A stretch of DNA of 64,000 nt from Brucella anthropi ATCC 49188 (GCF_000017405.1 NC_009668.1:1328001-1392000); one strand, 5' to 3'. Shown: positions 27,425-35,544, numbered from the stretch's first letter. Notes: generated by a model not told the origin, from the sequence alone. Numbers and translations are program-made.

Positions 27425-27462
27425 GAAAGGCGGGGCACCACAATCAGCGCCCCGCCTTTCTT
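27425..27462. terminator. Shared terminator between ClC and Hint-protein genes
   Basis: The 12-base stem GAAAGGCGGGGC/GCCCCGCCTTTC lies between two convergent genes and has short T-runs on both sides, so it could end transcription in both directions. Confidence 0.8.
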
Positions 27463-27488
27463 ACCACCGCCCGGTACTATTCATTATT

Positions 27489-28310
27489 CTACGCTACGCT
27501 TTCACTCGTCTTTGCTGCCAGACGCTGATAGGTTTCCTCAACCACGTCGCGCAGCGGAAGAATGCCGCTCATGCACAACAATGCATGCATGTGCTGGCGG
27601 GCACCTTCGTAGCCCATAAGCGGCGCATAGGGCCGCATGATGATATTGGCTTCGTCCGGATATAGTTCCTGATACTCGGCAAAGTTGGTGAAGCCCTTGT
27701 AGCTGTCGCCGCGCATCAGATAGGTTTCGACGGCTGCCCCTTCCGCCAGCACGGCATCATGACTGTCGAGAACGATGTTGTAATAGTCGATTGTCGTATC
27801 CATCGACACGCGCGCTATGCTCTGGCCGTTGACCAGATCCTTCGCGCGGATCAGAACGCCGTCGATAAGCAGCGCATGGTTGGGCGAAAGGTAAAGGTCG
27901 CGCTGCGGGGTTTTGCTGTCGATGGCATAACGTTTGACACGGATCGGCATCACGCTCTCATTCCATTGCGTGCCGCCTTTTCTGCAGCTCTGCCATCCGA
28001 CCCACTTGACCGGACGCGTTTCACCGCAAGCCGTAGTCACAAGATCGCCAACGGATAATGTCTCCACCGCCACCGGGCCGGTGGGCGTTTCGATAAGTGT
28101 GCCTTTCAAAAGGCAGTGCGATCCGGAGCCTCCTCCGCCACCATGACCACCATGCCACCATTTCGTGCCCAGGGCTTGCGACGGGCGTGATGACATTGTT
28201 GAAGCCAGAGCACCCAGTGCCACAACCTTGGCGGCAGTGGCTGCTGTGAGACCCAGAAAATGTCGTCGCGCACGACTTCGCGGCGAATGCCCGTTCTTTT
28301 CTGAAGACAT
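27489..28310 (-). CDS. Tat-exported Hint (Hedgehog/intein) domain protein
   Basis: The 273-residue protein starts at ATG 28310 with GGAGGG upstream. Its N-terminus has a twin-arginine-type signal (RARRHFLGLTAATAAKVVAL, residues 13-32), then a Gly/His linker (WWHGGHGGGGGSGSH). The Hint_2-type domain begins at Cys66: CLLKGTLIETPTGPVAVETL, SVGDLVTT, the block LSPNHALLIDGVLIRAKDLV, and NIVLDSHDAVLAEGAAVETY. Hint domains catalyse self-cleavage or ester transfer using the N-terminal Cys and a His. There is no downstream passenger beyond a short tail of about 60 residues. Substrate and role are unknown. Confidence 0.82.
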   Translation of the reverse strand: MSSEKNGHSPRSRARRHFLGLTAATAAKVVALGALASTMSSRPSQALGTKWWHGGHGGGGGSGSHCLLKGTLIETPTGPVAVETLSVGDLVTTACGETRPVKWVGWQSCRKGGTQWNESVMPIRVKRYAIDSKTPQRDLYLSPNHALLIDGVLIRAKDLVNGQSIARVSMDTTIDYYNIVLDSHDAVLAEGAAVETYLMRGDSYKGFTNFAEYQELYPDEANIIMRPYAPLMGYEGARQHMHALLCMSGILPLRDVVEETYQRLAAKTSESVA

Positions 28311-28640
28311 GAATCCCTCCGCTCTTCTCGTTACGGCACCGGCCTGAAAATCAGCGTGGATTTCTAGCAAAGCACGATGCACAGCTTCAAAATCTGAAGC
28401 GTCGTTCCGTGTTGCCCGGATCAGCGGCGCTTCAGTGCTTTGCCCCAAGTTAACAAGTCTGATCTTAACTGATCCCGACCTCGAAAAGATTCCGGCAATC
28501 AGGTCTAAAGCCTCCTCGAATAGGCGTAAGCCCTACATCGAAAGGTGAGTTTTTCTGCCGTTGAAAGGCGTTGCCAGCGGTTGCCCCTGCTGATCGAAGT
28601 TAAGTCGGCTCCTGAAAGTGTGATTTGTAGCGCTCCAGAA
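28311..28640. other. Intergenic region between Hint-protein gene and dmeF
   Basis: Apart from the likely divergent promoters I see no gene. The segment contains TTAAC repeats near 28448 and no strong hairpin. Confidence 0.4.
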
Positions 28641-28660
28641 AATAGTATACCCCCCTATTC
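28641..28660. promoter_or_regulatory. DmeR/RcnR-type operator upstream of dmeF
   Basis: AATAGTATACCCCCCTATTC has AATAG/CTATT inverted arms around TATAC and a run of six C. This is the layout bound by RcnR/CsoR-family nickel-cobalt sensors. It ends 20 bases before the dmeF ATG, overlapping the expected promoter. Confidence 0.7.
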
Positions 28661-28679
28661 TAATAGAGAGGCTGTTTTC

Positions 28680-29636
28680 ATGAGCGCACATCATCACTCC
28701 CACCATTCCGGGCATCAGCTGAGTTCCAGACACGACCATGTCTTTCTGGGAGAAAACCACCGACGCAATGAGAAGCGAACCTGGATCGTGATCGCCATCA
28801 CGACAGCGATGATGATAATCGAGATCACAGCCGGAAGCCTTTATGGCTCCATGGCGCTCACTGCCGATGGCTGGCACATGTCCACCCATGCAGCGGCAAT
28901 GCTGATCGCGGCCCTTGCCTATCTCTATGCGCGCAAGCACGCACATAATTCGCGGTTCACGTTCGGCACAGGCAAGCTCGGCGATCTCGCTGGCTTTGCC
29001 AGCGCCATCGTTCTCGCACTGATCGCCCTCCTGATCGGATGGGAAAGCTTCTGGCGCTTCAGTTCCCCGGTAAACATCAATTTTCACGAGGCTATTCTCG
29101 TCGCAATCATCGGACTGATCGTCAACCTCGTCTGCGCCTGGCTTCTCAGGGACGATCATTCACACCATCATGGCCATCACCATGACCACGATCACGATCA
29201 CGCGGGTGGCTATGACCAGAACTTGCGTGCAGCCTATATGCATGTGCTCGCCGATGCGCTGACATCGGTGCTTGCCATCGCAGCGCTCCTGCTAGGCAGC
29301 CTTTATGGCTGGCTCTGGCTCGACCCGGCAATGGGCATTGTCGGCGCTGCGGTGATCGCACACTGGTCATGGGGGCTGATCAAAGACACCGGCTCAACCC
29401 TTTTGGACTATCTGCCCGAAGACGAAGACCTGCCGGACGAGATCGCGGAGATCATCAGCCGCGAAGGCGGAGAGATCGCTGACCTGCATGTCTGGCAACT
29501 CGGGCCAGGCCATCACGGTGCCATTGTGTCGATCGTCGCGGAGCAGCCGAAGACACCGTCCTACTATCGGAACAAGCTTGCGGCGATCCATGATTTGTCG
29601 CATGTGACGGTGGAGGTGGAAACGCGCGCTGCCTGA
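28680..29636 (+). CDS. dmeF: Cation diffusion facilitator DmeF (cobalt/nickel efflux)
   Basis: The 318-residue CDF transporter has a His-rich N-terminus (MSAHHHSHHSGH), six membrane spans, and metal-site motifs in TM2 (LTADGWHMSTHAAAM, giving HxxxD-like DGWHMSTH) and TM5 (HVLADALTSVLA). A His-rich loop between TM4 and TM5 (about 159-176, HSHHHGHHHDHDHDH) and a cytoplasmic ferredoxin-like C-terminal domain complete it. The DGWHMSTH variant is that of DmeF cobalt/nickel exporters rather than ZitB/CzcD zinc exporters. I start at ATG 28680. The metal sensor DmeR follows. Confidence 0.9.
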   Translation: MSAHHHSHHSGHQLSSRHDHVFLGENHRRNEKRTWIVIAITTAMMIIEITAGSLYGSMALTADGWHMSTHAAAMLIAALAYLYARKHAHNSRFTFGTGKLGDLAGFASAIVLALIALLIGWESFWRFSSPVNINFHEAILVAIIGLIVNLVCAWLLRDDHSHHHGHHHDHDHDHAGGYDQNLRAAYMHVLADALTSVLAIAALLLGSLYGWLWLDPAMGIVGAAVIAHWSWGLIKDTGSTLLDYLPEDEDLPDEIAEIISREGGEIADLHVWQLGPGHHGAIVSIVAEQPKTPSYYRNKLAAIHDLSHVTVEVETRAA

Positions 29637-29671
29637 AAATCGCAACATTGCCATGAAGGACCGAAGTTCCC

Positions 29672-29947
29672 ATGACCCACACTATCCGTGAAAAGCAGAA
29701 GCTCATCAATCGCGTGCGTCGCATTCGTGGCCAGCTTGAAGGCGTGGAACGGATGCTTGAGGAAGAAAAGGGCTGCGCCGAAGTCATGCAGGTGATTGCA
29801 GGCGTCCGTGGTGCGGTCAACGGGCTGATGGCGGAAGTGATCGAAGACCACATCCTGATGCATGTTGCCGATGGCGCCCTTCCGCAAAAGGAACGCGACG
29901 AAGGTGCCGGCGAACTCGTCGACGTGGTTCGCGCCTATATGAAATAG
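29672..29947 (+). CDS. dmeR: Nickel/cobalt-responsive repressor of the RcnR/DmeR type
   Basis: The 91-residue protein is a CsoR/RcnR-family all-helical repressor. The metal fingerprint is visible: His3, Cys35, His60 and His64, the H-C-H-H set of RcnR-like Ni/Co sensors. FrmR-type formaldehyde sensors keep Pro2/Cys35 and lack His64. The helix RRIRGQLEGVERMLEEEKGC carries Cys35. It follows dmeF by 35 bases and probably represses the operon through the C-tract operator at 28641. In rhizobia dmeR usually precedes dmeF; here the order is reversed. Confidence 0.9.
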   Translation: MTHTIREKQKLINRVRRIRGQLEGVERMLEEEKGCAEVMQVIAGVRGAVNGLMAEVIEDHILMHVADGALPQKERDEGAGELVDVVRAYMK

Positions 29948-29954
29948 ACGGTGT

Positions 29955-29990
29955 GTTGACATCGACCAAAAGCAGGAATAGCTAGGCGGC
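29955..29990 (+). promoter_or_regulatory. Likely promoter of the Tyr-leader transcript
   Basis: TTGACA (29955-29960) is a consensus -35 element, with AGGAATAGCTA about 17 bases on as a weak -10. It lies just downstream of dmeR and directly before the leader-peptide frame. Confidence 0.5.
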
Positions 29991-30041
29991 ATGAACAAAG
30001 CACTCATCAGCACCCGGTCTTATTACGCCCCGCTCATATAG
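29991..30041 (+). CDS. Candidate attenuator leader peptide with tandem Tyr codons
   Basis: A 16-residue frame, MNKALISTRSYYAPLI, ends with TAG at 30041, and TAT TAC codons (30021-30026) sit side by side. AGGCGG lies just upstream. It precedes a prephenate/arogenate dehydrogenase gene, a tyrosine-pathway enzyme, which is the arrangement expected for translation-sensing control by tyrosine. It is too short for ordinary gene finding. Confidence 0.5.
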   Translation: MNKALISTRSYYAPLI

Positions 30042-30132
30042 CGGCGGGTTTGCTTTGTCATAGTTCAACCGCTGCATTGCCAGCGGTTGAGTTTCAAGGA
30101 CAGCACCTCTGGCCATGCGGCCCTAAAGAGGT
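30029..30132 (+). promoter_or_regulatory. Alternative leader hairpins and Shine-Dalgarno-sequestering stem before the dehydrogenase gene
   Basis: Four complementary arms follow the Tyr codons: CCGCT (30030-30034), AGCGG (30040-30044), CCGCT (30069-30073) and AGCGG (30082-30086). Arms 1:2, 2:3 and 3:4 can pair, the geometry of an attenuator. Arms 3:4 sit in a perfect ten-base stem TCAACCGCTG/CAGCGGTTGA (30065-30090). A further stem ACCTCT/AGAGGT (30105-30132), with an inner GGCC/GGCC, hides the AGAGG ribosome site of the gene. No long T-run follows 3:4, so control could be translational. Pairing was judged by eye. Confidence 0.5.
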
Positions 30133-30138
30133 CAGTCC

Positions 30139-30984
30139 ATGTCTTGCGACAATAATCAGCATATAAAAATTGGCATTATCGGCTTTGGTGCATTCGGGCA
30201 GCTTATCGCCCGCCACCTGAACCCGTATTTCCAGTTGTATGCCTACGACCCCGTCGCAGACCTTGAACAGACGGTGCTAATGCATGGCGTTACCCTGACC
30301 TCCATGGAACAGGTCGCCCGGTGCAATATCGTCATCCTCGCAACGCCGGTCGCGACGCTCGACCGCGTGGTGGCGATGATCGCGCCGCATCTGCGCCCCG
30401 GTGCGCTTGTTCTCGACGTCGGTTCAGTCAAGGTCGGGCCCGCCGATATCATGCAGCGCGGCCTGCCCATGCATGTCGATATTGTCGCCACACATCCGCT
30501 CTTCGGTCCGCAGAGCGCGCGTGACGGCATTGCCGGTCTGAAAATCGCCGTCTGCCCCGTGCGCGGTACAAAATTTCGCCGCGTTGCAGCCTTCCTGAAA
30601 AAGCATCTTGCCCTCGACGTCATCGTCACGACACCAGAAGACCACGACCGCGAAGCTGCAATGGTTCAGGGTCTGACGCATCTGATCGCCAAGGTTCTGG
30701 TGCAGATGGAGCCGTTACCAACCCGCATGACGACAAAGAGCTTTGACCTTATGATGCAGGCGGTTGGCATGGTCCGCCACGATGCGCCGGAAGTGTTTCA
30801 GGCCATCGAGCGCGCCAATCCTTATGCTCCGAAGGTACGCAAACATTTCTTCGCACTTGCCGACCGCATCAACGAAGAACTGGATCATCAATCCCGTCGA
30901 CACAGCTCGCTTGACGACATGCAACCAATACTCAACGAGAATACAGCTAAACTGCTGAATATGGCCGACGCCTATCCGAAATAA
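30139..30984 (+). CDS. Prephenate/arogenate dehydrogenase
   Basis: The 281-residue protein starts with an NAD(P) Rossmann motif IGIIGFGAFGQLIARHL (GxGxxG near residues 14-19). THPLFGPQSARDGIAGLKI (about 116-134) and HDREAAMVQGLTHLIAKVL (about 172-190) follow. This is closest in pattern to the short, plant-like arogenate/prephenate dehydrogenases. It lacks the ACT domain and chorismate mutase of other TyrA forms. It should oxidise arogenate or prephenate in tyrosine synthesis. The Tyr-codon leader upstream supports that role. Confidence 0.8.
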   Translation: MSCDNNQHIKIGIIGFGAFGQLIARHLNPYFQLYAYDPVADLEQTVLMHGVTLTSMEQVARCNIVILATPVATLDRVVAMIAPHLRPGALVLDVGSVKVGPADIMQRGLPMHVDIVATHPLFGPQSARDGIAGLKIAVCPVRGTKFRRVAAFLKKHLALDVIVTTPEDHDREAAMVQGLTHLIAKVLVQMEPLPTRMTTKSFDLMMQAVGMVRHDAPEVFQAIERANPYAPKVRKHFFALADRINEELDHQSRRHSSLDDMQPILNENTAKLLNMADAYPK

Positions 30985-31060
30985 TAGGAGTTTATTACTC
31001 ATCTTTTTTCGCACTGTGCTAACAGCTTGATAATTCCTTCGGCAGATTCGGGTTTTCAAC

Positions 31061-32266
31061 ATGGCATCCACTCAGAAAACCGCATCCATACCGTCAACGG
31101 TATGGATTCTTGGTTTCGTCAGCCTGCTGATGGATATCTCTTCGGAAATGGTACAGACGCTGCTGCCACTCTATCTGGTGGCCGGTCTCGGCGCTTCGGC
31201 CATGATGGTCGGATTCATCGAAGGGCTGTCAGTCGCCATCGCAACGGTGACCAAGCTTTTCTCGGGCGTCATCTCCGACTGGACAGGCCGAAGGAAACCG
31301 CTTGCCGTCGCAGGCTATGGGCTGGCCGCCATTTCCAAGCTTATCTTCCCGCTGGCAACGACAGCGGGCGGTATCGTAATGGCCAAGGCGATAGACCGTG
31401 TTGGCAAGGGCATACGCGGCACGCCGCGCGATGCCTTGATTGCTGATGTGACACCGCCGGAAATACGCGGCGCAGCCTTCGGGCTGCGCAAGTCGCTCGA
31501 CACGGTCGGCGGCTTCGTCGGTCCGCTCATTGCCATAGGGCTGATGCTCGTAACCGGCGGCAACATCATCACCATTTTCTGGATTGCAGCCATTCCGGCT
31601 TTCATTGCGGTCGCGCTTCTGATTTTCGGCATTCGTGAACCGGAAACGCCCCCTAAACGCCCCCTTGCTCGCTCCAAGGGATTTCCACGATTTGCCGATG
31701 CGGGCAAGCTGAACGCGACCGTATGGATCGTGATTGCAGTCGCATCGATCCTTACCATGGCTCGTTTTAGCGAAGCATTCCTGCTCCTCAAGGCGCAGGA
31801 AGCCGGGTTTGCAGCCGCATGGGTCCCGATCACCATGGTTGTCATGCATGCCGTCTATGGGCTGACAGCCTATCCGGTTGGCGCGCTCTCGGACAGGTTG
31901 GGGCGCAAGGGCCTGCTTGCCGCCAGTCTCGGCTTCCTGATCGTCGCCGATCTTGTGATTGCCCAATCGACCACGATCTATCCGTTCCTTGCCGGCATCG
32001 TTCTTTGGGGCCTGCATATGGGTTTTTCGCAGGGCATTCTCGCAACGCTCATCGCCGACACGGCACCAGGCCACCTCAAGGGTACGGCCTTTGGCATGTT
32101 CAACGTGATAACGGGTCTTGTCATGCTTGTCGGCAACATCGGCGCCGGTTGGCTGTGGGAAAGCTATGGCTCCTCCGCCACCTTCCTTGCCGGTGCAATT
32201 CTATCCGCCGTCGCCCTGCTTAGTCTGGCGCTGCTGCCCGGCATCGCCGCCCGCAAGACAGGTTAG
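31061..32266 (+). CDS. MFS transporter, substrate unknown
   Basis: The 401-residue protein has 12 membrane spans and the MFS loop motif GVISDWTGRRKPLAVAGYGL (residues about 69-88), repeated as GALSDRLGRKGLLAASLGF in the second half. It resembles the group of drug- and sugar-efflux MFS proteins containing the DRVGKGIRGTPRDALIADV motif, seen in a subgroup related to fosmidomycin-resistance-type and YfkF-type proteins. The substrate cannot be told. The start has no strong ribosome site. It converges on the Lrp gene and their stops overlap by four bases. Confidence 0.85.
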   Translation: MASTQKTASIPSTVWILGFVSLLMDISSEMVQTLLPLYLVAGLGASAMMVGFIEGLSVAIATVTKLFSGVISDWTGRRKPLAVAGYGLAAISKLIFPLATTAGGIVMAKAIDRVGKGIRGTPRDALIADVTPPEIRGAAFGLRKSLDTVGGFVGPLIAIGLMLVTGGNIITIFWIAAIPAFIAVALLIFGIREPETPPKRPLARSKGFPRFADAGKLNATVWIVIAVASILTMARFSEAFLLLKAQEAGFAAAWVPITMVVMHAVYGLTAYPVGALSDRLGRKGLLAASLGFLIVADLVIAQSTTIYPFLAGIVLWGLHMGFSQGILATLIADTAPGHLKGTAFGMFNVITGLVMLVGNIGAGWLWESYGSSATFLAGAILSAVALLSLALLPGIAARKTG

Positions 32267-32721
32267 AGCGGCATTTCGGAAGTCTGCTTGACCGTCTGGC
32301 TCGGTACGTCGGTCTTCAGATTCTGAACGCCCTTGATCCGGCTCAGATATTCCGACTGGAAGCGGCGGTAATCCTCGATATCCGCCGCCACCACGCGGAT
32401 CATCGCATCATAATCGCCGAGCATGAAATAGCATTCGAGCACCTGCGGCAGCTTCAGGATTTCCTTGGCGAAAGTCTGAAGCGTTTCCTCATCCTGCTGG
32501 TCGAGCCGGATGCGCGTGAAGAAAGTCAGCCCTTTGCCAACCTTGGCCGGGTTCAGCACGGCGACATAACGGTCTATCACGCCCGCCTCTTCCAGAAGCT
32601 TCACCCGCCGCAGGCATGGTGACGGCGAAAGGCCGACCTCGCGTGCGAGATCGTTATTGGCGATGCGGCCATCGCGCTGCAACACGCGCAGAATCCGTTT
32701 ATCGATATCATCCAGCTTCAT
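32263..32721 (-). CDS. Lrp/AsnC-family transcriptional regulator
   Basis: The 152-residue regulator has the Lrp helix-turn-helix (KRILRVLQRDGRIANNDLAREVGLSPSPCLRRVKLLEEAGVI, residues 7-48), then the RAM/ligand domain with VLECYFMLGDYDAMIRV near residues 95-109. It is divergent from azlCD with 179 bases between, the same arrangement as BkdR/LrpC-type regulators next to branched-chain amino acid exporters. It probably controls azlCD in response to an amino acid. Confidence 0.93.
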   Translation of the reverse strand: MKLDDIDKRILRVLQRDGRIANNDLAREVGLSPSPCLRRVKLLEEAGVIDRYVAVLNPAKVGKGLTFFTRIRLDQQDEETLQTFAKEILKLPQVLECYFMLGDYDAMIRVVAADIEDYRRFQSEYLSRIKGVQNLKTDVPSQTVKQTSEMPL

Positions 32722-32900
32722 TGGCGTTCGATTCCATTTATGCTGACCTTACTGGCATTATCTGCCAAATATTGATGCATAAGGGCATAATTCGCAACCA
32801 AATTGCTCAAGAGATTGGTTATAGTCGCGAAACTTCTCAAGCAAACACGCAAGAGACTGAGCAAGGGGCAACCAGTTACCGGTTGGTCAACGGGAATTTT

Positions 32901-33641
32901 ATGGATATTTCACAGGCCTATGTGCCTCAAAAAAGCAGATCCGGGCGCGGCTCGGAATTCCGTCGCGGGGCCGCAGCCGGTCTGCCGGTTCTGCTTGGCA
33001 TTATTCCCTATGCGCTGGTTCTGGGCGCGCAGGCCGCACAAAAAGGCCTCAGCGTCATCGAAGTCCCCCTGATGACCGGACTGAACTTTGCAGGCGGATC
33101 GGAATTCGCAGCCATCCAGCTCTGGACCTCGCCGCCGCATGTCCTGCTGATTGTTGCGATCACCTTTCTGGTCAACAGCCGCCATCTGCTGATGGGCGCA
33201 GCTCTGGCCCCCTTCATCCGCCATCTGCCCAAGCGCAAGGCTTTTGCGAGCCTGTTTCTGATGTGCGATGAAAGCTGGGCGCTCGGACTTGCCGATGCGA
33301 AACGTCGCCAGTCGAAAGGCGTCAATCCGGCGCTGAGCCTCACCTTCTATGCCGGCGTGGCCATTCCTTTCTATCTCGCATGGGTTCTATTCACCACGCT
33401 GGGTGCCGCCTTCGGGCCGATGATGGGAGACCTGCGCCCCTATGGTTTCGACATGGCATTTCCGGCAGTGTTTCTGGTTCTGCTGGCGGGCATGTGGAAA
33501 GGTTTTGCGGCAGCGCGCCCGTGGCTGGTCAGCCTTGTGGTGGCCGCGCTGACCTATCTCACCATTCCCGGCGCCTGGTATGTCGCCGCGGGTGCCTTAT
33601 CCGGTCTTGTTGCAGCCTATCTGCTGGCAGGTGAAGAATGA
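32901..33641 (+). CDS. azlC: Branched-chain amino acid exporter large subunit (AzlC)
   Basis: The 246-residue protein has the AzlC family pattern: FRRGAAAGLPVLLGIIPYALVLGAQAAQKGLS, MTGLNFAGGSEFAAIQLW, and NSRHLLMGAALAPFIRHL (the last about residues 92-109). Six or more membrane spans are seen. With AzlD it exports leucine-type or analogue amino acids. I start at ATG 32901 (GGGAA upstream); the longer frame from 32616 crosses the divergent lrp promoter and coding region. The stop overlaps the azlD start. Confidence 0.93.
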   Translation: MDISQAYVPQKSRSGRGSEFRRGAAAGLPVLLGIIPYALVLGAQAAQKGLSVIEVPLMTGLNFAGGSEFAAIQLWTSPPHVLLIVAITFLVNSRHLLMGAALAPFIRHLPKRKAFASLFLMCDESWALGLADAKRRQSKGVNPALSLTFYAGVAIPFYLAWVLFTTLGAAFGPMMGDLRPYGFDMAFPAVFLVLLAGMWKGFAAARPWLVSLVVAALTYLTIPGAWYVAAGALSGLVAAYLLAGEE

Positions 33642-33937
33642 TCGATCCATTGGCCGTTCTGACCATCGTTCTGATGGCAAGTGTCACCTATCTCACGCGG
33701 ATCGGCGGCTATGTGCTGCTGCGCAACCGCACGCTCAGCAAACGTGCGACGGCGGTGATGGAAGCAGCTCCCGGCTGTGTTCTGATTTCGGTTATCGCGC
33801 CCGATTTCGTGTCCGACAAGCCTGCCGACCTGATCGCGCTTGCAATCACGATCTTCGCCGCAACGCGCTTTTCCATGCTGCCAACCGTGCTGATCGGCAT
33901 CGGCGCGGCAGGCGCCTGCCGCTACCTGATCGGGTAA
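33638..33937 (+). CDS. azlD: Branched-chain amino acid exporter small subunit (AzlD)
   Basis: The 99-residue protein has three to four membrane spans and the AzlD pattern MASVTYLTRIGGYVLLRNRT and MEAAPGCVLISVIAPDF. It overlaps azlC by four bases (ATGA), implying coupled synthesis of a two-part exporter. Its TAA stop is part of a TAAAGC repeat edge. Confidence 0.92.
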   Translation: MIDPLAVLTIVLMASVTYLTRIGGYVLLRNRTLSKRATAVMEAAPGCVLISVIAPDFVSDKPADLIALAITIFAATRFSMLPTVLIGIGAAGACRYLIG

Positions 33938-34018
33938 AGCATGTCTCCAAAAAGTGGAAACCGGTTTCGGGACAAAGACATGTTTGAAAACAAATAAGCA
34001 TGTCGCCCGAAAGCGGGG
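33936..34018. repeat. Palindromic intergenic repeat between azlD and the sigma factor gene
   Basis: Two AAGCATGTC segments, with CCAAAAAGTGGAAACCGGTTTCGGGACAAAGACATG between and after them, form the same hairpin family as the right half of 51163-51266. It lies between convergent genes. Confidence 0.75.
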
Positions 34019-34029
34019 CCCAGTATTGC

Positions 34030-34890
34030 TCAGTGCAGATGCTTTAGCTTGTCTGGGTTGCGCACCACATAGATACCGACAATCTTGCCGTCTTCTATAT
34101 CGAGAGCTGTCGTCTGGATTTCGCCATCGGCTTCACGCGTGATGATGCCGGGCAAACCATTGATGAAAACCGTACGCAAAAGCGTGGACTGGTTGCCACG
34201 GAAATAACCCGCCAGTTTCTCGTGGGTCTTCATCACCTCTTCGAAGCCGAAAACAGGCTTCGGGAAAGCCGGGCGCTTGCCGCCACCATCGGCCTGAAGG
34301 TTGACATCTGCTGCCAGCATCGCACCAAGCGCATTCATGTCGCCGCTGCGCGACGCATTGAAGAAGGCCTGCGCGAGTTCGAGCCCGCGCTGCTTGTCGA
34401 CCTGAAAACGCGGACGCTCCTCGCGCACATGCTTGCGCGCCCGTGCAGCAAGCTGGCGGCAGGCAGCGGCATCGCGCTGGATTGTCCTGGCTATCTCGTC
34501 GAAATCCAGCCCGAAGACATCATGCAGCAGAAAGGCGGCGCGTTCCAATGGCGAAAGACGCTCCAGCGCCAGCATGAGCGGAAGGGTGACATCGTCATCC
34601 GCTTCCTCTTCGACAACCGGATCGGGAATCCACGGCCCGAAATAGGTTTCGCGCTGGTTGCGACCGGATTTCAGAAAATCAAGGCACAGGCGGATAACAG
34701 TGCGACGCAGAAAGGCCTCCGGCTCGCGCACTTCGCTGCGATCAGCGTTCATCCATCGGATGAACGCCTCCTGCACCATATCCTCGGCATCGGCGACCGA
34801 ACCCAACATGCGATAGGCAACGCGGATCAGTTTCGGGCGCAGCGGATCGAAGCTGTCAGCTGCATCGCCTTGCAAGGATGTGTCAGCCAT
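34030..34890 (-). CDS. ECF41-type RNA polymerase sigma factor with SnoaL-like tail
   Basis: The 286-residue protein has sigma region 2 (LRPKLIRVAYRMLGSVADAEDMVQEAFIRW, residues about 17-46), the ECF41 linker QRETYFGPWIPDPV, region 4 (LSPLERAAFLLHDVFGLDFDEIARTI) and a SnoaL_2-like C-terminal domain ending NPDKLKHLH. In ECF41 factors the tail regulates the sigma itself and no separate anti-sigma exists. Its start overlaps the stop of the AhpD-like gene upstream, the classic ECF41 partner. I start at 34890. Confidence 0.93.
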   Translation of the reverse strand: MADTSLQGDAADSFDPLRPKLIRVAYRMLGSVADAEDMVQEAFIRWMNADRSEVREPEAFLRRTVIRLCLDFLKSGRNQRETYFGPWIPDPVVEEEADDDVTLPLMLALERLSPLERAAFLLHDVFGLDFDEIARTIQRDAAACRQLAARARKHVREERPRFQVDKQRGLELAQAFFNASRSGDMNALGAMLAADVNLQADGGGKRPAFPKPVFGFEEVMKTHEKLAGYFRGNQSTLLRTVFINGLPGIITREADGEIQTTALDIEDGKIVGIYVVRNPDKLKHLH

Positions 34891-35360
34891 CAGACGGCTG
34901 CCTTTACTGCCGGCTTCTTGGCTTCCGGCTCGAACCAGAGGCCGAAGCCAACCGCCATGCGGTTCCATCCATTGATGATGTTGATCATCAGCGTAAGGTT
35001 CACTTGCTCCTCCTCAGTGAACTGTGCCTGCATGGCAGTGCGGGCGTCTTCCAGATCGTGACCTTGTGACAAACGGGTCAGCGCATCGACCCATCCCAGA
35101 GCCGCACGTTCGCGCTCAGAGTAGCACGGTGCTTCGCGCCATGCGGACAACAAATAGATGCGTTGTTCGGTCTCGCCAAGAGAGCGTGCTTCAAGCGTAT
35201 GCATATTGATGCAATTGGCGCAGGCATTGATCTGCGATGAGCGGATTTTGACAAGCTCGATCAGGCTCGCTTCCAGACTGGATGCGATGGTCATCGAAGC
35301 GTTCAACCAGGATTTCATCGTGGCAGGGGCAACATCGAACGGGTTGAGCAGAGGGGTCAT
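34890..35360 (-). CDS. Carboxymuconolactone decarboxylase/AhpD-like protein
   Basis: The 156-residue protein has the AhpD CxxCxxxH redox motif CANCINMH (Cys47, Cys50, His54). The CMD fold follows: EARSLGETEQRIYLLSAWREAPCYSERERAALGWVDALTRL. Such proteins act as thiol-based peroxidase partners. It precedes the ECF41 sigma factor with overlapping stop/start (shared bases 34890-34892), so both come from one message. The pair may be an oxidative-stress module, with this gene as a likely target of the sigma factor. Confidence 0.92.
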   Translation of the reverse strand: MTPLLNPFDVAPATMKSWLNASMTIASSLEASLIELVKIRSSQINACANCINMHTLEARSLGETEQRIYLLSAWREAPCYSERERAALGWVDALTRLSQGHDLEDARTAMQAQFTEEEQVNLTLMINIINGWNRMAVGFGLWFEPEAKKPAVKAAV

Positions 35361-35498
35361 GGTATTGTTCCTTTCGGTTCAAGGGGTTCGATAGACATGA
35401 CGAGACAGCAACGCCGAATGTGACATCCGGTGGAAAAAAAATTAAATGCCCGACATTTTGGTTCTTATGCGATGGAACAAACTACCTCCCACGAAACC

Positions 35499-35544
35499 AA
35501 TCGACGGAACTAATCGACGGAACTAATCGACGGAACTAATCGCC
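35499..35544. repeat. 13-bp tandem repeat, about 3.5 copies
   Basis: AATCGACGGAACT occurs three times head to tail (35499-35537) and continues with AATCGCC. It lies 140 bases upstream of the AhpD/ECF41 transcription start side and could be a binding array or a slippage tract. Confidence 0.9.

Noticed and set aside
32263..32285. TAGAGCGGC after the MFS gene as another repeat edge
   Set aside because: Only the first bases resemble the family; no pairing arm follows and the region is Lrp coding sequence.
32616..32900. N-terminal extension of azlC across the lrp promoter
   Set aside because: It would overlap the start of the divergent Lrp gene. ATG 32901 has a ribosome site and gives normal AzlC length.
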